Assembly: GCF_932526225.1 (NCBI RefSeq)
Contig: NC_064034.1
Coordinates: 1,784,001 to 1,848,000 of the forward strand
Origin: Nematostella vectensis
Lineage: Eukaryota; Cnidaria; Anthozoa; Actiniaria; Edwardsiidae
Length of the DNA: 64,000 nt
Direction of reading: 5' to 3'
In this document: piece by piece, positions 1 through 11,578 of the stretch
How the letters are laid out: every line of letters begins with the position of its first letter
How positions within the stretch are numbered: the stretch's first letter is position 1
Position numbers and translations under genes: made by a program
The notes under the pieces: model-generated
What the model was told of the DNA's origin: nothing
The model's input: only the letters and a program-made list of their open reading frames with translations
Databases searched by the model: none

Positions 1-613
1 CATCAACGTGTTCATAGAATCATCATATTGTCTTCAGCATTATTTTTATTATAATCCCAAGTTGACACTAGGTCGTTTGTGCAACGACGACGGAGACGGC
101 ACTAAAAACGACGAGCACCCTCATAAATTGTTCAAAACGTCGACGACATCCGGGGGGGTGGGGGGGAAGAGACACCCTGTCCATGATACATTTCACACCG
201 CCGCCCGTCGAGATGGCGCGCAGATGATCTTAAGGTGGTAAGTCATGAAGGTGGTAAATCCGACACATTCGCGTTTTTCGCTGCTTGGTCTGATTATTAA
301 GCGCAATTTTATTGGTAGGGTGTCAATCCACCCTAGTTGACGTCGGTCACGGCAAATCTAGAACTTTATCTCCTTACATAAGGATTTGACTAGACAATCA
401 ACAGGCAAGCTGTGGAATAACTAGGGAGTCGTTGTGAGCGTGTAGGCGTGAATCAGGGAAATAAAAAAAAGACGAGGTTTATGTGGTATGTTTTACGCCT
501 CTGTGGGAAAAAATAGTTTCGCTGACGCTTCAAAGCGTTAGCTCTTCGTCGAAGCAAAATAAGATTCATTACAGGTCAGCTAATAAAACTTCAAATCAAG
601 CATATATTCTCAC

Positions 614-2030
614 CAGCAACTTGCAGATCTTGAGCTTATCCATTCCGCATGCGATGTGTAGAGGTGTACAAAGACCTCGCCCTTTCGCATTCACGTTGCA
701 CTTCTCATTTGACACCAGCGTCTACAAAACACATATGATTTGATTGACGTGGTCAGCGTAAAACTTTGTTAAGAATAGTTGTCGACGGGATGATGGCGTA
801 TGGAAGTTTTTATCTTGCTTGCTTAGTTTGTTTCACAATATACCCCTCTCCCCCCCCCCCCCCGTCCTAACCGCCGCGTGCAATGGTGTGTCACCACGAT
901 TGTCTTGCCCATACCTCTCTCACCCAAGTATCCCCACCCTTCCCTCTTCAGTACCTTGACTATCGCCTTGTCACCAGTCCTAACCGCATCGTGTAAGGGC
1001 GTGTCACCACGATTGTTTTGCCCATACCTCCCCCCCCCTCATCCAAGCATTCCCACCCTTCCCTCTTTTGTACCCTGACTATCGCCTCGTCACCAGTCCT
1101 AACCGCCACTTGAAAGGGAGTGTCACCACGATTATCTTGCCCAGTCCCCTCTCACCCAAGTATTCTTACCCTTCCCTCTTTAGTACCTTGACTATCGCCT
1201 CGTCACCAGTCCTAACCGCCGCGTGTAAGGGTGTGTCACCTCTCTGGTCTTGTTTCGTAAGCTCCGCTCCGCGACTCAGTAAAAACTCAACGAACTCTAT
1301 GCGTTTGCCTGTCGTTGCGTGGTGTAGCGGGGTCTTGCCGTACTCGTCGGCACAGTTGATGTCTACAATAGAGTATGGGCCGTTAAAACTTTCCGGATAA
1401 ATAACTGTAAACGTAGAAGGTTTAACGGTATTTGCAAATAAAAAACGAGTGCATTTTCCCACCGACTCCCTTGTCTAGTAATTTGATGGCTGTCTCCTTG
1501 TCCCCCATGTACGCAGCAGCGCAAAGCTGTTCTTGTTTAGTGCCCTGGAGAAAGGATTGGCAAAAGAGACAAGGTTCAGTTTTCTAATATTGAGATTTCC
1601 AAAGCGCCTTAGATGCAAAGGTTCTCGAGGGGAGGTGGGGGGGGGGGGAGTTACCGATAGTCCAGAAAAAAACATCAGTAAACCTGTTGTGCCTACTAGC
1701 GCCCCGACCTATTTTAGAAAGCCCGTAAGCTTCTGGCCTCTGAATACGTAGCTCGCTTTACGATTGACGTTTTGGAGGCGGGGGGGAGGGGGGGTTGAAG
1801 GGGGGTTATGGTCCAACGATTTCCCGAGAGGGGATGGGTCCGCTATTAGGATTAACCTCAACTGTTGTCTTTAAAGGCTGCTCGCTCTCGTCATCATCCA
1901 AATCCGCCTCCTTTGCCTTGCCGTTCACCATGACTAGCTCCACGTTTTTATCGTTTTTCTTCTTCTTTTTCTTATCGTTTGTTTTGTTGGGCTTGGGGGG
2001 TCTCGGGGGCTTTGGCGCTTTTTTTACCAT
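614..2030 (-). CDS. Ankyrin-repeat protein, 5' exons (copy 1, partial)
   Basis: Minus-strand gene model from splice sites and matching phases. Exon 1 (about 2030-1857) starts at ATG 2030 and encodes a Lys/Pro-rich head (MVKKAPKPPRPPK, then a Lys run and an acidic patch); its donor is the least certain. Exon 2 is 1544-1463, exon 3 1362-1187 (donor AAG|GTACTA), exon 4 721-614 (donor CTG|GTGAG). Joined, exons 2-4 read as successive ankyrin repeats, with GKTPLHHA, GDTPLHAAV and CTPLHIACG as the diagnostic cores and LLDKGVDIN spanning the exon 2/3 junction in frame. Ankyrin repeats are protein-binding scaffolds; the specific role is unknown. The gene continues left of the window; the next exons are visible in copy 2. 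The opposite-strand open frames here are shadows. Confidence 0.72.
864..1260. repeat. Tandem repeat spanning an ankyrin exon donor site (about 4 x 115 bp)
   Basis: Four copies, spaced 112-119 bases, begin with gtcctaaccgcc at about 864, 976, 1095 and 1209. On the minus strand each contains the end of ankyrin exon 3 (GDTPLHAAVRTGDEAIVK or a decayed version) plus its donor region and the start of the intron. The rightmost unit is the real exon; the other three lie in the intron as pseudo-exons with substitutions such as GTCAGG for GTCAAG at the splice site. A long C tract (846-863) closes the array. Confidence 0.85.
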
Positions 2031-2744
2031 TATTGAGGGTGAATATGATCTTGATAATAAAACCTGTGTTAAAACATTATAAATGGAATTTATTACCATA
2101 ATGAACTGTGGCGAGGTCTGAGCTAAATGGAGGGAGCTTTAGGTCAAACCTGTTGTCATAAGCTCTGGCCCCATCAGTATGTTATTTTGCATTCGATAGT
2201 GCGCTCAAAGCGTAACAAACAAAAGTTCGGGTTCCACTACACTGTAGGGATTGTTTATTGCTTTTTGTATGCGTTCGTAGATGGATTTGTATCATGTATG
2301 ACAGATTGATCATAAACTTGCATAACTCAGTTGCCTAGACTGTAAAAAATTGATAAAAAGAAATCTATCAGGGAATATAGGTGTGGAAAAAATTGTTAAC
2401 GGCGGCTGGGTGTATCATAACTTTTTAAAAAAAATCAAAAAGAATTCTGAGGTTCAATATGAAAGGTAAAACTCCTGCAAACCTACAAACCACAAAAGGC
2501 ACAAATCCTTGTGCAAACAAATAAAGATTTTTAAATGCTTTGGAATTTAAAGGTTAAAAGAGCAAGCAAAACTCAAAATACCTAAAAGAAGGTTTAATTT
2601 ATTTTCCTTCATGTTCAGAGCTTATCGTCAAAACCAGAGAGACCTAATTTTCTCTGTAAATTGTTTTTGTGATTTAAATGAGTATTTCTAGACTAGGATG
2701 CTAGTTTTTAATGTTTCAAATCGCATCGCAAGTCGTGAGGCTTA

Positions 2745-4120
2745 GACATACATACATACATATTTTTACATACATACATATTTATTAGCACCCTCTATTA
2801 TACAGATATTACTTATTAAATAAGAAAAGAAGAAAAATAAATATAATTTTTATAATTGGGCACCAGCCGCATTAAGAAATAGCATAGCTAATCGAGCTTA
2901 AGCGGCTAGGTCAAGCGGAAAATTGCATGGGTACAACATGATACATCAATATAATATCAATACAAACAGAAACGAAAAACAAACGACAATAGATGCACGC
3001 ACCAGAACAAAACACGCACAAGCAAGGGGAGGTCGATTATAGGGATCATTTATATATAGGAGAGAATCTTAAGTTTGTAAATTACAACAATAATAGAGTT
3101 AGCTTTTGTAACGATCTAGAAGAGAGCTGATCATTAGTGTCTTGAAACTGGAGCGAGATTTAGATTTATAATCATCCTGAATATCGTTCCAGATTTTTAC
3201 ACCAAGAAAGCGAATGTTAAATTTGCCATAGTTTGTGCGTATCTTAGGCAGGTAATAAGTCTTCCTACTAGCAAGTCTTGTATTATATTGATGTATCCTG
3301 TTAATATTTGTGAAAAATGATTTGAAGACAGATGGCAAATGATCTGAATGGAAGTCATACATAAACAGTGCATTGTTAAGATAGATTATGTCATGAAGTT
3401 TGAGGAGACTAAATTGGTAGAATAATGGATTTGAAGGGGTCCTAAAATCAGAAAAAGTTAATATTCTAATTGCCCTTTTCTGAAGTATAAAAAGGGGCTT
3501 AAGAGTAGTTGCATAGGTGTTGCCCCAGGTCACAACTGAGTAAGTTAGAAATGGAAATAATAATGTATAGTAAAGCATTTTTAGGACTGAAATATTTACA
3601 TAATGTCTTATTTTTGAAAGAACACCAATGCAACGTTTAATCTTTTTAGCTATATGAAGTATCTGATATTTCCAGCTAAGATGGGAGTCAATATAGATGC
3701 CTAGATATTTGATGTACTTCTCTTTCTTGATGCATTTGCCATTTATCTTAATACTTAGAGTATAATTAGAGATTTTCTGTGGTGGATGAAAAATGATGAA
3801 GTTTGTTTTATCGATATTTAGAGAGAGCTTATTGGCAGCAAGCCAGTTAGAAACATGAAGAAGATTTTCGTTGATACAGGATTCCAGAGCAAGCAAAATA
3901 CTGTTCGAGTAAAATAGGTTAGTGTCATCAGCAAAGATATGAAAATCAAATATACTACTGCATCTATGAAAGTCATTGATATAAATAAGAAATAAGAGGG
4001 GGCCAAGTACTGAACCCTGTGGGACTCCATGAGTGAGGACAACTTCATCAGATTCTGAATTATTAACTGACACAAATTGCCTTCTATTTGACAAGTATGA
4101 TGAAAACCATTCATTTGCAA
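2745..4120 (-). mobile_element. 5'-truncated non-LTR retrotransposon (LINE), copy 1
   Basis: A minus-strand LINE 3' fragment. It contains the C-terminal part of a reverse transcriptase (see 3099-4117), then about 350 bases of 3' UTR, and ends in a short tandem tail of TATG units (2750-2785), typical of CR1/L2-like LINEs that end in simple repeats rather than poly-A. The coding frame is cut off at about 4117, within the segment before the catalytic motifs, so this is a 5'-truncated dead insertion. The clade is inferred from the tail and the motif style, not from alignment. Confidence 0.8.
3099..4117 (-). pseudogene. Reverse transcriptase C-terminal fragment (LINE ORF2), copy 1
   Basis: The open frame from about 4117 down to the stop at 3099 reads as the second half of a non-LTR reverse transcriptase. 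Landmarks in order are NEWFSSYLSNRRQ, GVPQGSVLGP (RT motif 4), FADDTNLF (catalytic FADD box), NKLSLNIDKT, then the thumb with YLGIYIDSHLSW and a C-terminal region with TRLASR. The N-terminal palm, the finger region and the endonuclease are absent because the element is 5' truncated. It would have acted in target-primed reverse transcription; it cannot be autonomous now. The surviving frame is intact over about 330 codons, which suggests a fairly young insertion. Confidence 0.85.
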
Positions 4121-4382
4121 TGACGGCTCTTTAGTTAGCATAGCGACGCTCACTGACCTCTCGCGATCATCCCGTCGATGCCATTACAAGAGAATTTTTA
4201 AATAAATCCTAATAAAACAACGATACCCTTACCTTAAAATGCCCCCAATCTATAAAAGCCAATACTACAATAATATTTTAGTACATATTATGTTCAGAGG
4301 GTGATTCGAGTTGCTATCTATTTTACGTGTCTTACAACAAATCCATTTGTAATTTGTCAACACTGAAAAAGAGCCGAGTGGC

Positions 4383-4637
4383 TTGGGAGGCTTGATAGCC
4401 AGAGAGAGCAAGAGAAACCATCCAGCACGTTTTTATGTTGTTTGCTGGTGTAGTCCTTTGGGTATCCGTTATGGGGTAAAACATTCGGAGAAATTTGTAA
4501 AAAAGTTCGAGGAGATTCCCGACATCCTCGACAGTCCAGACGCGGAACTTCTCGTGGTGAGCGATGTCATAACAGACAAGAACAACAACATGAGTGATCT
4601 GAACACTTTAAACTCACCTGGTCTCTCCAATAGTTGA
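4383..4637 (+). CDS. Unrecognised short open frame, possible terminal exon
   Basis: I do not recognise this product. The frame ends with stop 4637 and contains a protein-like stretch (KHSEKFVKKFEEIPDIL, then DAELLVVSDVITDK). A possible splice acceptor (gctggtgtag) lies near 4456, which would make the downstream part a terminal exon of about 60 codons; there is no convincing ATG at its 5' end. It lies in the segment missing from copy 2, so no second copy is available for comparison. It could be a fragment of a decayed gene. Confidence 0.25.
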   Translation: MGGLIARESKRNHPARFYVVCWCSPLGIRYGVKHSEKFVKKFEEIPDILDSPDAELLVVSDVITDKNNNMSDLNTLNSPGLSNS

Positions 4638-4653
4638 TAAGAAATTCTCAATT

Positions 4654-4705
4654 TACGCACGGGAATGTATGCAAGGGAATGTACGCACGGGAATGTTCGC
4701 GCGGG
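4654..4705. repeat. Short tandem repeat, about 16-bp units
   Basis: Units of the form acgcacgggaatgt occur about three to four times with substitutions. It lies directly after the open frame ending at 4637. Confidence 0.5.
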
Positions 4706-7393
4706 TAGTGGGAAATGCGCACAAACAGCACTCAGGGCTTGGTGCCGAAGCCATCCACAGGAACCCCGTCTTCTGAAGTTCCAAAACTCCCGATTTTCAG
4801 GGTGGCGCTAAAGATTAAGCGGTAGAGAAATCTCGTGCAGAATGATAAGCCAAACAGCGTGCATTAAGCCTCTCCAATTTTCTTGGACCTAATTCTGCAT
4901 TGGCTTTCCTTCCCAGTCGATGTATTCGTTTCCAAATTCGTTTCCAATGCGCAAAATGTGCGCTTTTTTATTTTTCTTTTTTATTATAAAAAAGTTAACT
5001 GAATAAATAACATTAATATATTAGTCTATCAGAACTACATTGGGGTATTTTGTTTAAAATTTACGATAATATTTCATCAACGGCGTCGGCGACGAAGGTC
5101 AATAGAGCTGTCCATATTTGTAATATATCTGCAAGGCCGCAACAGCTCTTTCATTTGGCATCGTCTTATATCGAACCAAAGGGACGGCATCCTTCCTTCC
5201 CTAAAATATAAAAATATGGTTGAATTGTTGACTTGGTAATTCTATGCATATCAATCGATTTGCCACAAATCACACCGAGCGCACGGGTGGGGGGGGGGGG
5301 GGGGGGGGAGGGGGAGGGAGGGAGGGTGGGGAGAGAGTTTTCTGATAAAAATTTAACCACCTCCGAAAGAACAAAAAGGGATTTTTTATGCCTCTGCAGT
5401 ATCTCCACAGGACGTTTATTGTCGGATTTGGCTAATACCAGACTGATCTAGCTTATGATTTTGAGTTTTGTCTACAAATAGCACGTCTGAGAACCAAAAG
5501 TGGACTTTCGGCCGTTGTGGGGTTTCGTTCGCACCCCCTGCATCCCCCCCTGGGTACGGGCCTGGATTATGTGTCGCTCGTTTATTCCAGAGAACGTGAA
5601 ACAAGGGACACATAAAGCTCTGCGAAAAAGAGCAAAACTAACCAAGGTAAGTGAAACCTAAAATCTGCGGACACTATGTATGTCTAAAAGAAAAAGAGCT
5701 GCAACTTGGTGTAACTCTTGATACCACGTAGCGTGTTTGGGCAAAGCTGAAAACACGGGGATGACTTTAAAATTAACACTGATTAACACTTACATGGGGT
5801 TTAAGAAAACAAACATTGTTTATTGTTACTGAGTACAACAAGCTATTGTAATTACACGCACTACACATGATCAATGCGTGTCTTGGCCAGTCGGTGAAAG
5901 CAGGGCCTCCGGGCTTACCCTTATCGGTGTCCTCTACACAACGTCTTTATTAGTTTAATTAAATATGGTGATAACCCGCAGCAAAATACGGTTTTTTTTA
6001 ATTACTTTTGGTGGCCCTAGCCCTTGATAGTAAAAATGCTTTTATCTGATCAATTGCAAGTGTTACAAACAGTAAACATTCGCAAGTCAAGATGAATTAA
6101 AACAGCTTTCTTTTTTATACTAAAGCTTTCTTATCTATTGCCAAAACATGGTGCTCTGAAGTAACATTGTTAACTTGTAAGTTTCAAACTTCGAAGAACC
6201 ACGAGAGAGACTCTCAGCTTATAAGGTCTTTCTCTATTTAATCCCCAAATTACAACTGCTGGGAATATCTGAAGAACTCTGATTTTAATCAACGGATGCA
6301 ATTAACGCAGTAAATAAGAATTCATCGGAGTTTTTATCGTATATTGTTTGCTAAAGTTTCTTGTTCCTAAACAAAGGAGCTAATATGGTTAGCAAAAGTA
6401 GTACTTCGCCTATCAATTCAATCAGAGAAAAGCACTTGAGCACACGACGTCCTAAAAATGTTGCTTGGGGCTTTTAAAGAAACAGTCTTTATTTGACGAA
6501 CAGCTAGAGACCACTCTTAATAAAACAGAAAAAAATTAAATAAGTAAAGAAGCCGATCTATGTATGCGAAAAAGCATTTTATAATCATACTCTACACAAC
6601 ACCAAACGGCAAGGCTTTTGGGGACCCTGTCGCCCCTGTCTCCTTAACCTGTGTTGTTTGCCGCCACTGATTGATATTTATTTTGCTACGCTCCGTTCTG
6701 ACCGACATTCAATATTCCTAGATAGCAAAGAAAAGGACTTGATAAAACGATAACAGCTTGACCACATAATTCACAGTTGTTAGAAATATGTTGAAACAGG
6801 GCACACAGGATCCATAGTCCAATGTTACTCGAATGTGTTATAAATCTCCAATGTTACTCGAATGTGTTATGAATTTCTCTTTTTCAAAGCTAATTCCTCT
6901 TTGGATTTTGCATTTTTAGCTGAAGACACATAGATAATATTTTTAAAATCGTGTTCAATTTGAGCTAATAACGGTAGTGGCTGTCCGGAGGCTCTTTGAA
7001 TTGTTTGTGTACATTTGAATTGAGCGGAAAATCGGATCTAGATGTCAAAATAAGATAAACAAGAATCACAGAACTTGTGGAAGCCATTGGATCTGCTTCC
7101 ACCTGGAACGTGCAAATCGACAGGTGGCCAGGCTTGGTTTAAATTCAATTTAACGTAATTTTGATTGTCTAATTGCCGTTATAATCTAATTCTATCGTCT
7201 CCAATGTGTGCTCTGTACTCTCAAGCAGAACGTTTGGCTATCAGATGGTGGCATTTACCATAACTCATTAAAGGCATGTATATTAAAATACTCTTGGAAA
7301 ATCTAAATGTTGAAAATAATTTTGCTACAAACACACATACCTCACAAAAAATAATAATTAACGATCTCGTTGTGCACTTTATCCTTATCAACG
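4706..7393. other. Non-coding stretch, copy 1
   Basis: No gene is recognised. It contains a G-rich homopolymer-like run at about 5288-5330 and otherwise AT-rich sequence with scattered stops in all frames. A near-repeat of ccaatgttactcgaatgtgttat occurs twice in tandem at about 6818-6870. The part from about 5325 onward is present in copy 2 at 24134 onward. Confidence 0.6.
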
Positions 7394-7510
7394 AGGTTAT
7401 ACAAAACGCATATAGTTCACACGTTCAGCGTTAGGTTATACAAAACGCATATAGTTCACACGTTTAGCGTTAGGTTATACAAAACGCATATAGTTCACAC
7501 GTTCAGCGTT
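7394..7510. repeat. Three 39-bp direct repeats upstream of the LACTBL1-like gene
   Basis: Exactly three consecutive 39-base units start at 7394, 7433 and 7472, each beginning aggttatacaaaacgcat; the middle unit has one t for c change. They sit about 240 bases upstream of the LACTBL1-like start codon, so a promoter or enhancer role is possible but not shown. Copy 2 has the same three units. Confidence 0.9.
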
Positions 7511-7747
7511 AGGTGTCGGAGCTGTGTTGATTTTTATTCGCAGAATTAAAATTAATCAAACATGTTTGCTCTCTGCGTGCTATTGATTGTCTATATCGTT
7601 TGTCATGTATAACGCGCAAAGGACATACTCTCTACCGTGCATCTATTTATCGAGCCGCCAATGTCTTTGGTACTACCTCTGTAAACACTTGGGGAATAGT
7701 TGGGTTGGCGTCCTTTAGAAGTGGGCGTCACAAACCTGTTAGCCTCG

Positions 7748-9559
7748 ATGAAAGAATACAAATGTGACAGCACTGAGATTCAGTGTGCATTCCAAGATTC
7801 CCACTCTGAGACGCCGACCGTTACGAGGGCTGAAGCTCCCCCAGGCCAAACAGTCAAACCTCACGAAAAGAGCAAAAGCCAAGCTATCGATCAAGACATG
7901 GCAAACAACAAGGTTAGCGCCGAAAACCTCGTCCCTGAACCTGGATTTCTTCAGGAGCGGAGGGGTAAAAGAATTTGGCAGATTATTAGCATGGTTATTT
8001 TGGTCTTTGCTGTTGTTATGCTTGCTTTATTCATTTGGCAGTTGTCAAAACAGTCCGCCAAGAGCCCAGTATCGGAGAGAACCCAAGGCAATGATGACAG
8101 CGTTTGGCCTGCCATTAAGAAGTGTCCAATTCTCCCACCACTAGTATCGCTACCCCGAGACCTACCGAAAGATTTGAATCAGTCACTTGTAAGAATTGAA
8201 GACTACTTGAAAAAGCTTGTGAATCCGCAGAGTCAGCTCCCTGCAATCTCTGCAACTATTTACTACAAAGACAAGGTTCTATGGATTGGACACTACGGGA
8301 CAAAAATTGCGGAAAATAAAACCCCTCCGAATGATGATACTCGGTACCGGATCGGTAGCATAACCAAAGTTTTTCCCGTGATAATGTTATATAAAATGTA
8401 CCAAGATGGATTGATCGATTCATTAGACGACCCACTGAGTAAATATGCCCCCGATTTCCATATGAATAACCCATTCACGGAAGAGAATATAACTTTACGA
8501 CAAATAGCTAACCAGTTATCCGGGCTCCCTCGCGAGGCCCCCTGCGGCGCGTGCTTAAATGAAACGACTTCCAGTAAGCAGCTCGCCCTGCTTCGTAACC
8601 GAAGCCTTGTGGTTGAGCCAGGGACAGTGCCGTCCTACAGCAACCTCGGATATGCTCTGCTAGGAAGGTTGCTGACGGAGATGCCAAAAGTAAACATGAC
8701 CTTCGAGGATTGGACTCGGAACAAAATTTTAATCCCTCTGGGATTAAACAACACGGGGTTCCGCATCGACAAAGAGGTTGAGCAGGATATGGCGCCTTCT
8801 TACAACTCCTTGGGGAATCGCGTGCCCTTCATGGACATTAAATGGCTAGCCCCTGCTGGACAAATGTACTCGAGCCCGCGGGATATGGCTTTGTTCGGGA
8901 TGTATCTGAACGCAGCAAAGAAACAATCAGTTCTGCAAACGAAGTACTTGAGGGAGATCTTATCACCGTCGGACATAGCGCCTGATGGGCAGACTTTGTG
9001 GGGAAGTCCGTGGGAGATGATCTTTCATAAGAATTTCCTCGTCCGAGGCAAGGGGGGTACAATTGACAGCTATTCGGCTATGGTGAGCGTTGTCCCTGAA
9101 ATCCAGCTCGGCTTTAATGTGTTCATTAATGCTGCATACCATTTCAAGGAAGGCGCCCTCATCGCTAATACTATTTTGGATTATGTATACAGAGAATTTT
9201 TACCCGTGTTTAACAGAACATTATTCGAAGTAGGCGGCAGGTTAAAGTTCAATAACGCAACGATGTATATCGGTACTTACAACATTACAAAGACAAGCGA
9301 ACTTACTGGAGAAATTGAATCAAAGTACCAAGCGACAATCGACGATCACAACTACACCTTACTTTATACTGAAAATAACAAGAAAACATTCTTATATGAC
9401 ACTGAAGTCCCTTTACTTCTAAGAGCAGCTAAAGATACAAGCAGCTGTCTAGAATCACAACTCGGCAATCGTGCTCAGTTTTATTTTTCGCCCGCTGTTG
9501 AAGGTGTGTCTCCCGGATTTTTAGTGCCGGGATGGGGCATCACTGGGGTACGGGTGTAG
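7748..9559 (+). CDS. LACTBL1: LACTBL1-like membrane-anchored serine beta-lactamase-fold protein, copy 1
   Basis: Intronless frame of 603 aa from ATG 7748; the frame stays open upstream to 7700 but without another ATG. Residues 1-75 are polar and probably cytoplasmic, 77-98 form one hydrophobic segment (signal anchor, type II), and the rest is a beta-lactamase/penicillin-binding fold. The three family motifs are present: SxxK as SITK (204-207), YxN as YSN (297-299) and KGG (435-437) in place of KTG. SLDDPLSKYAPDF is typical of the LACTB/LACTBL1 branch. Several Asn-X-Ser/Thr sites in the C-terminal part fit an extracellular or lumenal location. The members of this fold are serine hydrolases or peptidases; the substrate is unknown. 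The last codons run into a 59-bp minisatellite, so the natural C-terminus may have changed. A decayed paralogue follows 2 kb downstream. Confidence 0.85.
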   Translation: MKEYKCDSTEIQCAFQDSHSETPTVTRAEAPPGQTVKPHEKSKSQAIDQDMANNKVSAENLVPEPGFLQERRGKRIWQIISMVILVFAVVMLALFIWQLSKQSAKSPVSERTQGNDDSVWPAIKKCPILPPLVSLPRDLPKDLNQSLVRIEDYLKKLVNPQSQLPAISATIYYKDKVLWIGHYGTKIAENKTPPNDDTRYRIGSITKVFPVIMLYKMYQDGLIDSLDDPLSKYAPDFHMNNPFTEENITLRQIANQLSGLPREAPCGACLNETTSSKQLALLRNRSLVVEPGTVPSYSNLGYALLGRLLTEMPKVNMTFEDWTRNKILIPLGLNNTGFRIDKEVEQDMAPSYNSLGNRVPFMDIKWLAPAGQMYSSPRDMALFGMYLNAAKKQSVLQTKYLREILSPSDIAPDGQTLWGSPWEMIFHKNFLVRGKGGTIDSYSAMVSVVPEIQLGFNVFINAAYHFKEGALIANTILDYVYREFLPVFNRTLFEVGGRLKFNNATMYIGTYNITKTSELTGEIESKYQATIDDHNYTLLYTENNKKTFLYDTEVPLLLRAAKDTSSCLESQLGNRAQFYFSPAVEGVSPGFLVPGWGITGVRV

Positions 9560-9800
9560 GAGGTAGTCTCCCGGGGTTTCCTTGCCTGGATGGGGGATCA
9601 GGGGGGAACGGGTGTAGATGGTGGGTCTTCCGGGTTTTCAGTGCCGGGGTGGAGCATTGCTGGGGTACGGGTGTAGGGGGTAGTCTCCCGGGTTTTCCTT
9701 GACGGGATGGGGGATCAGATAAGTACGAGTGTAGGAGGTAGACTACTGGGTTTTCAGTGCCGGGGTGGGGGATCAGGGGGGTATGGGTGTAGATCTTGAT
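9506..9800. repeat. 59-bp minisatellite overlapping the LACTBL1-like 3' end (5 units)
   Basis: Five units of 58-60 bases start at about 9506, 9566, 9624, 9683 and 9741, each with the core cagtgccgggrtggggsatc followed by acgggtgtag. The first unit encodes the last residues of the LACTBL1-like protein (GVSPGFLVPGW and on) and its stop codon; units 2-5 are 3' untranslated. Confidence 0.85.
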
Positions 9801-11578
9801 CTCCAGCACCTTTTGGAGCGGATAGTAGAAATGGGCATGGAACTGACAGAAAGTTATAGGGCGGAGAGAATACGTAGTTGGGTAAATTATGCGCTGGCTT
9901 ATCGAGCACGTGTCAGGGCATGGTAAAGGGTGTACAGCATTGATTTATATCAGTTATCACGTCAAAATCTTCAATTATTACGCCGTTACAGATTAGAGAT
10001 ATCGTATTCACATAAAATATACTATCTAATCATCAGTGATTTGCGTGGTCTACTATTTCCGGTGTAAGCGCGACCCCCTCTTGGCCGTCAAAAAGTGGGT
10101 CATGTCTTATTGGGGATATTCTCAAATACTATCCTATTTTCATAGTATACCTACTGCGCACTACATCCCCCCCCCTACCCCTCTCGGTACACCCATGGTC
10201 CTTTTTGCACGAAGCATATAAGCGAGCCCCAGCAATATTTACTAACAACTATATTTTGGACATTCACTTCCTAAAATGACGAGCTATGCAAAGCAAGCAA
10301 CCTAAAAATATACATAAAGTAAAAATAAATACCTCCCCAGGAGACTCAACAATGTACTCGCAAAAGACGCAACAACCAAGTACGAATAATATTTGAGATT
10401 TTCAAGATTTTATTTTATTAGTAGAATGAACGCCTAATTCTAACTCCACATGTCTACTTCAAACCAAGAATCGCAAACCGCAAAAGCGCACAGGAAAACG
10501 CACAGAAACCGCTTAGAAAAACTTAAAAAACCGTCAAAACAAGTAAACAACCGTAAACCGCGCAGTCTATAAAAAACGCAATACCGCGGACAAGAATCGT
10601 GCAGTTTTTCAAAATAAGGAATATATTAGTTTCCTTATATGGAAGTGACCGCGTTTGGCAAAAACGACAATTTTTGGCTGAATTTTCTTGATACGGAAAA
10701 ACTGCGCCAGATTTAAGTCTTTCATTACTATAACGTCCTGAGACGCCCGTAAAATATAGCCCAACTTCAAAACGTCAGAAATGCAAACTGAACATCACCA
10801 GACCCGGATACTCATGGATTCGTCCAAGGCATAGACGACCTTCAAAAGCAGATCCAAGCAATGTGATAGAATTGACTCCATTTCAAAATATTAACTTTGA
10901 TTTCTGACCAATTCGTAAACGAATGCTTAAACTCAGAAACATTTCATGCCAAAAAAGACACGAAATTCCGAACTACAAATAAAGACAAGCAAACACAGAT
11001 CAAGTCACAAATAGATACCTTTATTGCGCTCAGTCAGGTCCAATTTTACAGCCATCAGCCACAATAATCAATGCTAAAACCTCCATTAGAAGCGAGTCTA
11101 CATGTTTCGGCTAAAATGCATGCCTGCACTGCATCATGGGAGTCTTAGAAACGCCTTCACAGAGAGGCGGGCAACCCCCCCCCCCCCCCCATAATTATAC
11201 CAGTTTTTTTGCCCCAAAGCCAAACAAAACATTTCCAGGTCCAAGGAACCCAGGAAAAGCCTGAAAACAATTTTTGAATAAGTTTGGGTAGCAAAGATGT
11301 GCCACATTGGAGAGTATGAGGCCATTTACTAGAAAATTCTCACTCGGTGAAACCCAAACAAGGAATTATTTATCCCATTGAATCAACCTCAGCGTGCAAA
11401 CATCCATAAGCACAGCATTAATTATACACAAATAGACTTCATTATCTATTAACTATAGATAGACTTCATGTCCTAAGGCACTCTCCAGTTGTGAAAAGCT
11501 GTAATTTTTAAGCAAATTAAAAGTAAAACTGTGGTATGGTAAGCAACAATGTCGTCGCTAGATTGAAAAGACACCGCA
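9801..11578. other. Non-coding stretch, copy 1
   Basis: No gene is recognised. It is AT-rich with many short A-runs (10260-10620) and a C15-type tract at 11175-11190. It has no intact frames with family motifs on either strand. Confidence 0.55.

Noticed and set aside
160-235. Ankyrin-like residues (HTAARRDGAQMIL) on the plus strand
   Set aside because: A single short match on the strand opposite to the ankyrin exons, preceded by a variable G tract and with no neighbouring exon.
7700-7747. Upstream extension of the LACTBL1-like frame by 16 codons
   Set aside because: It would start at TTG; the first ATG in frame is 7748.
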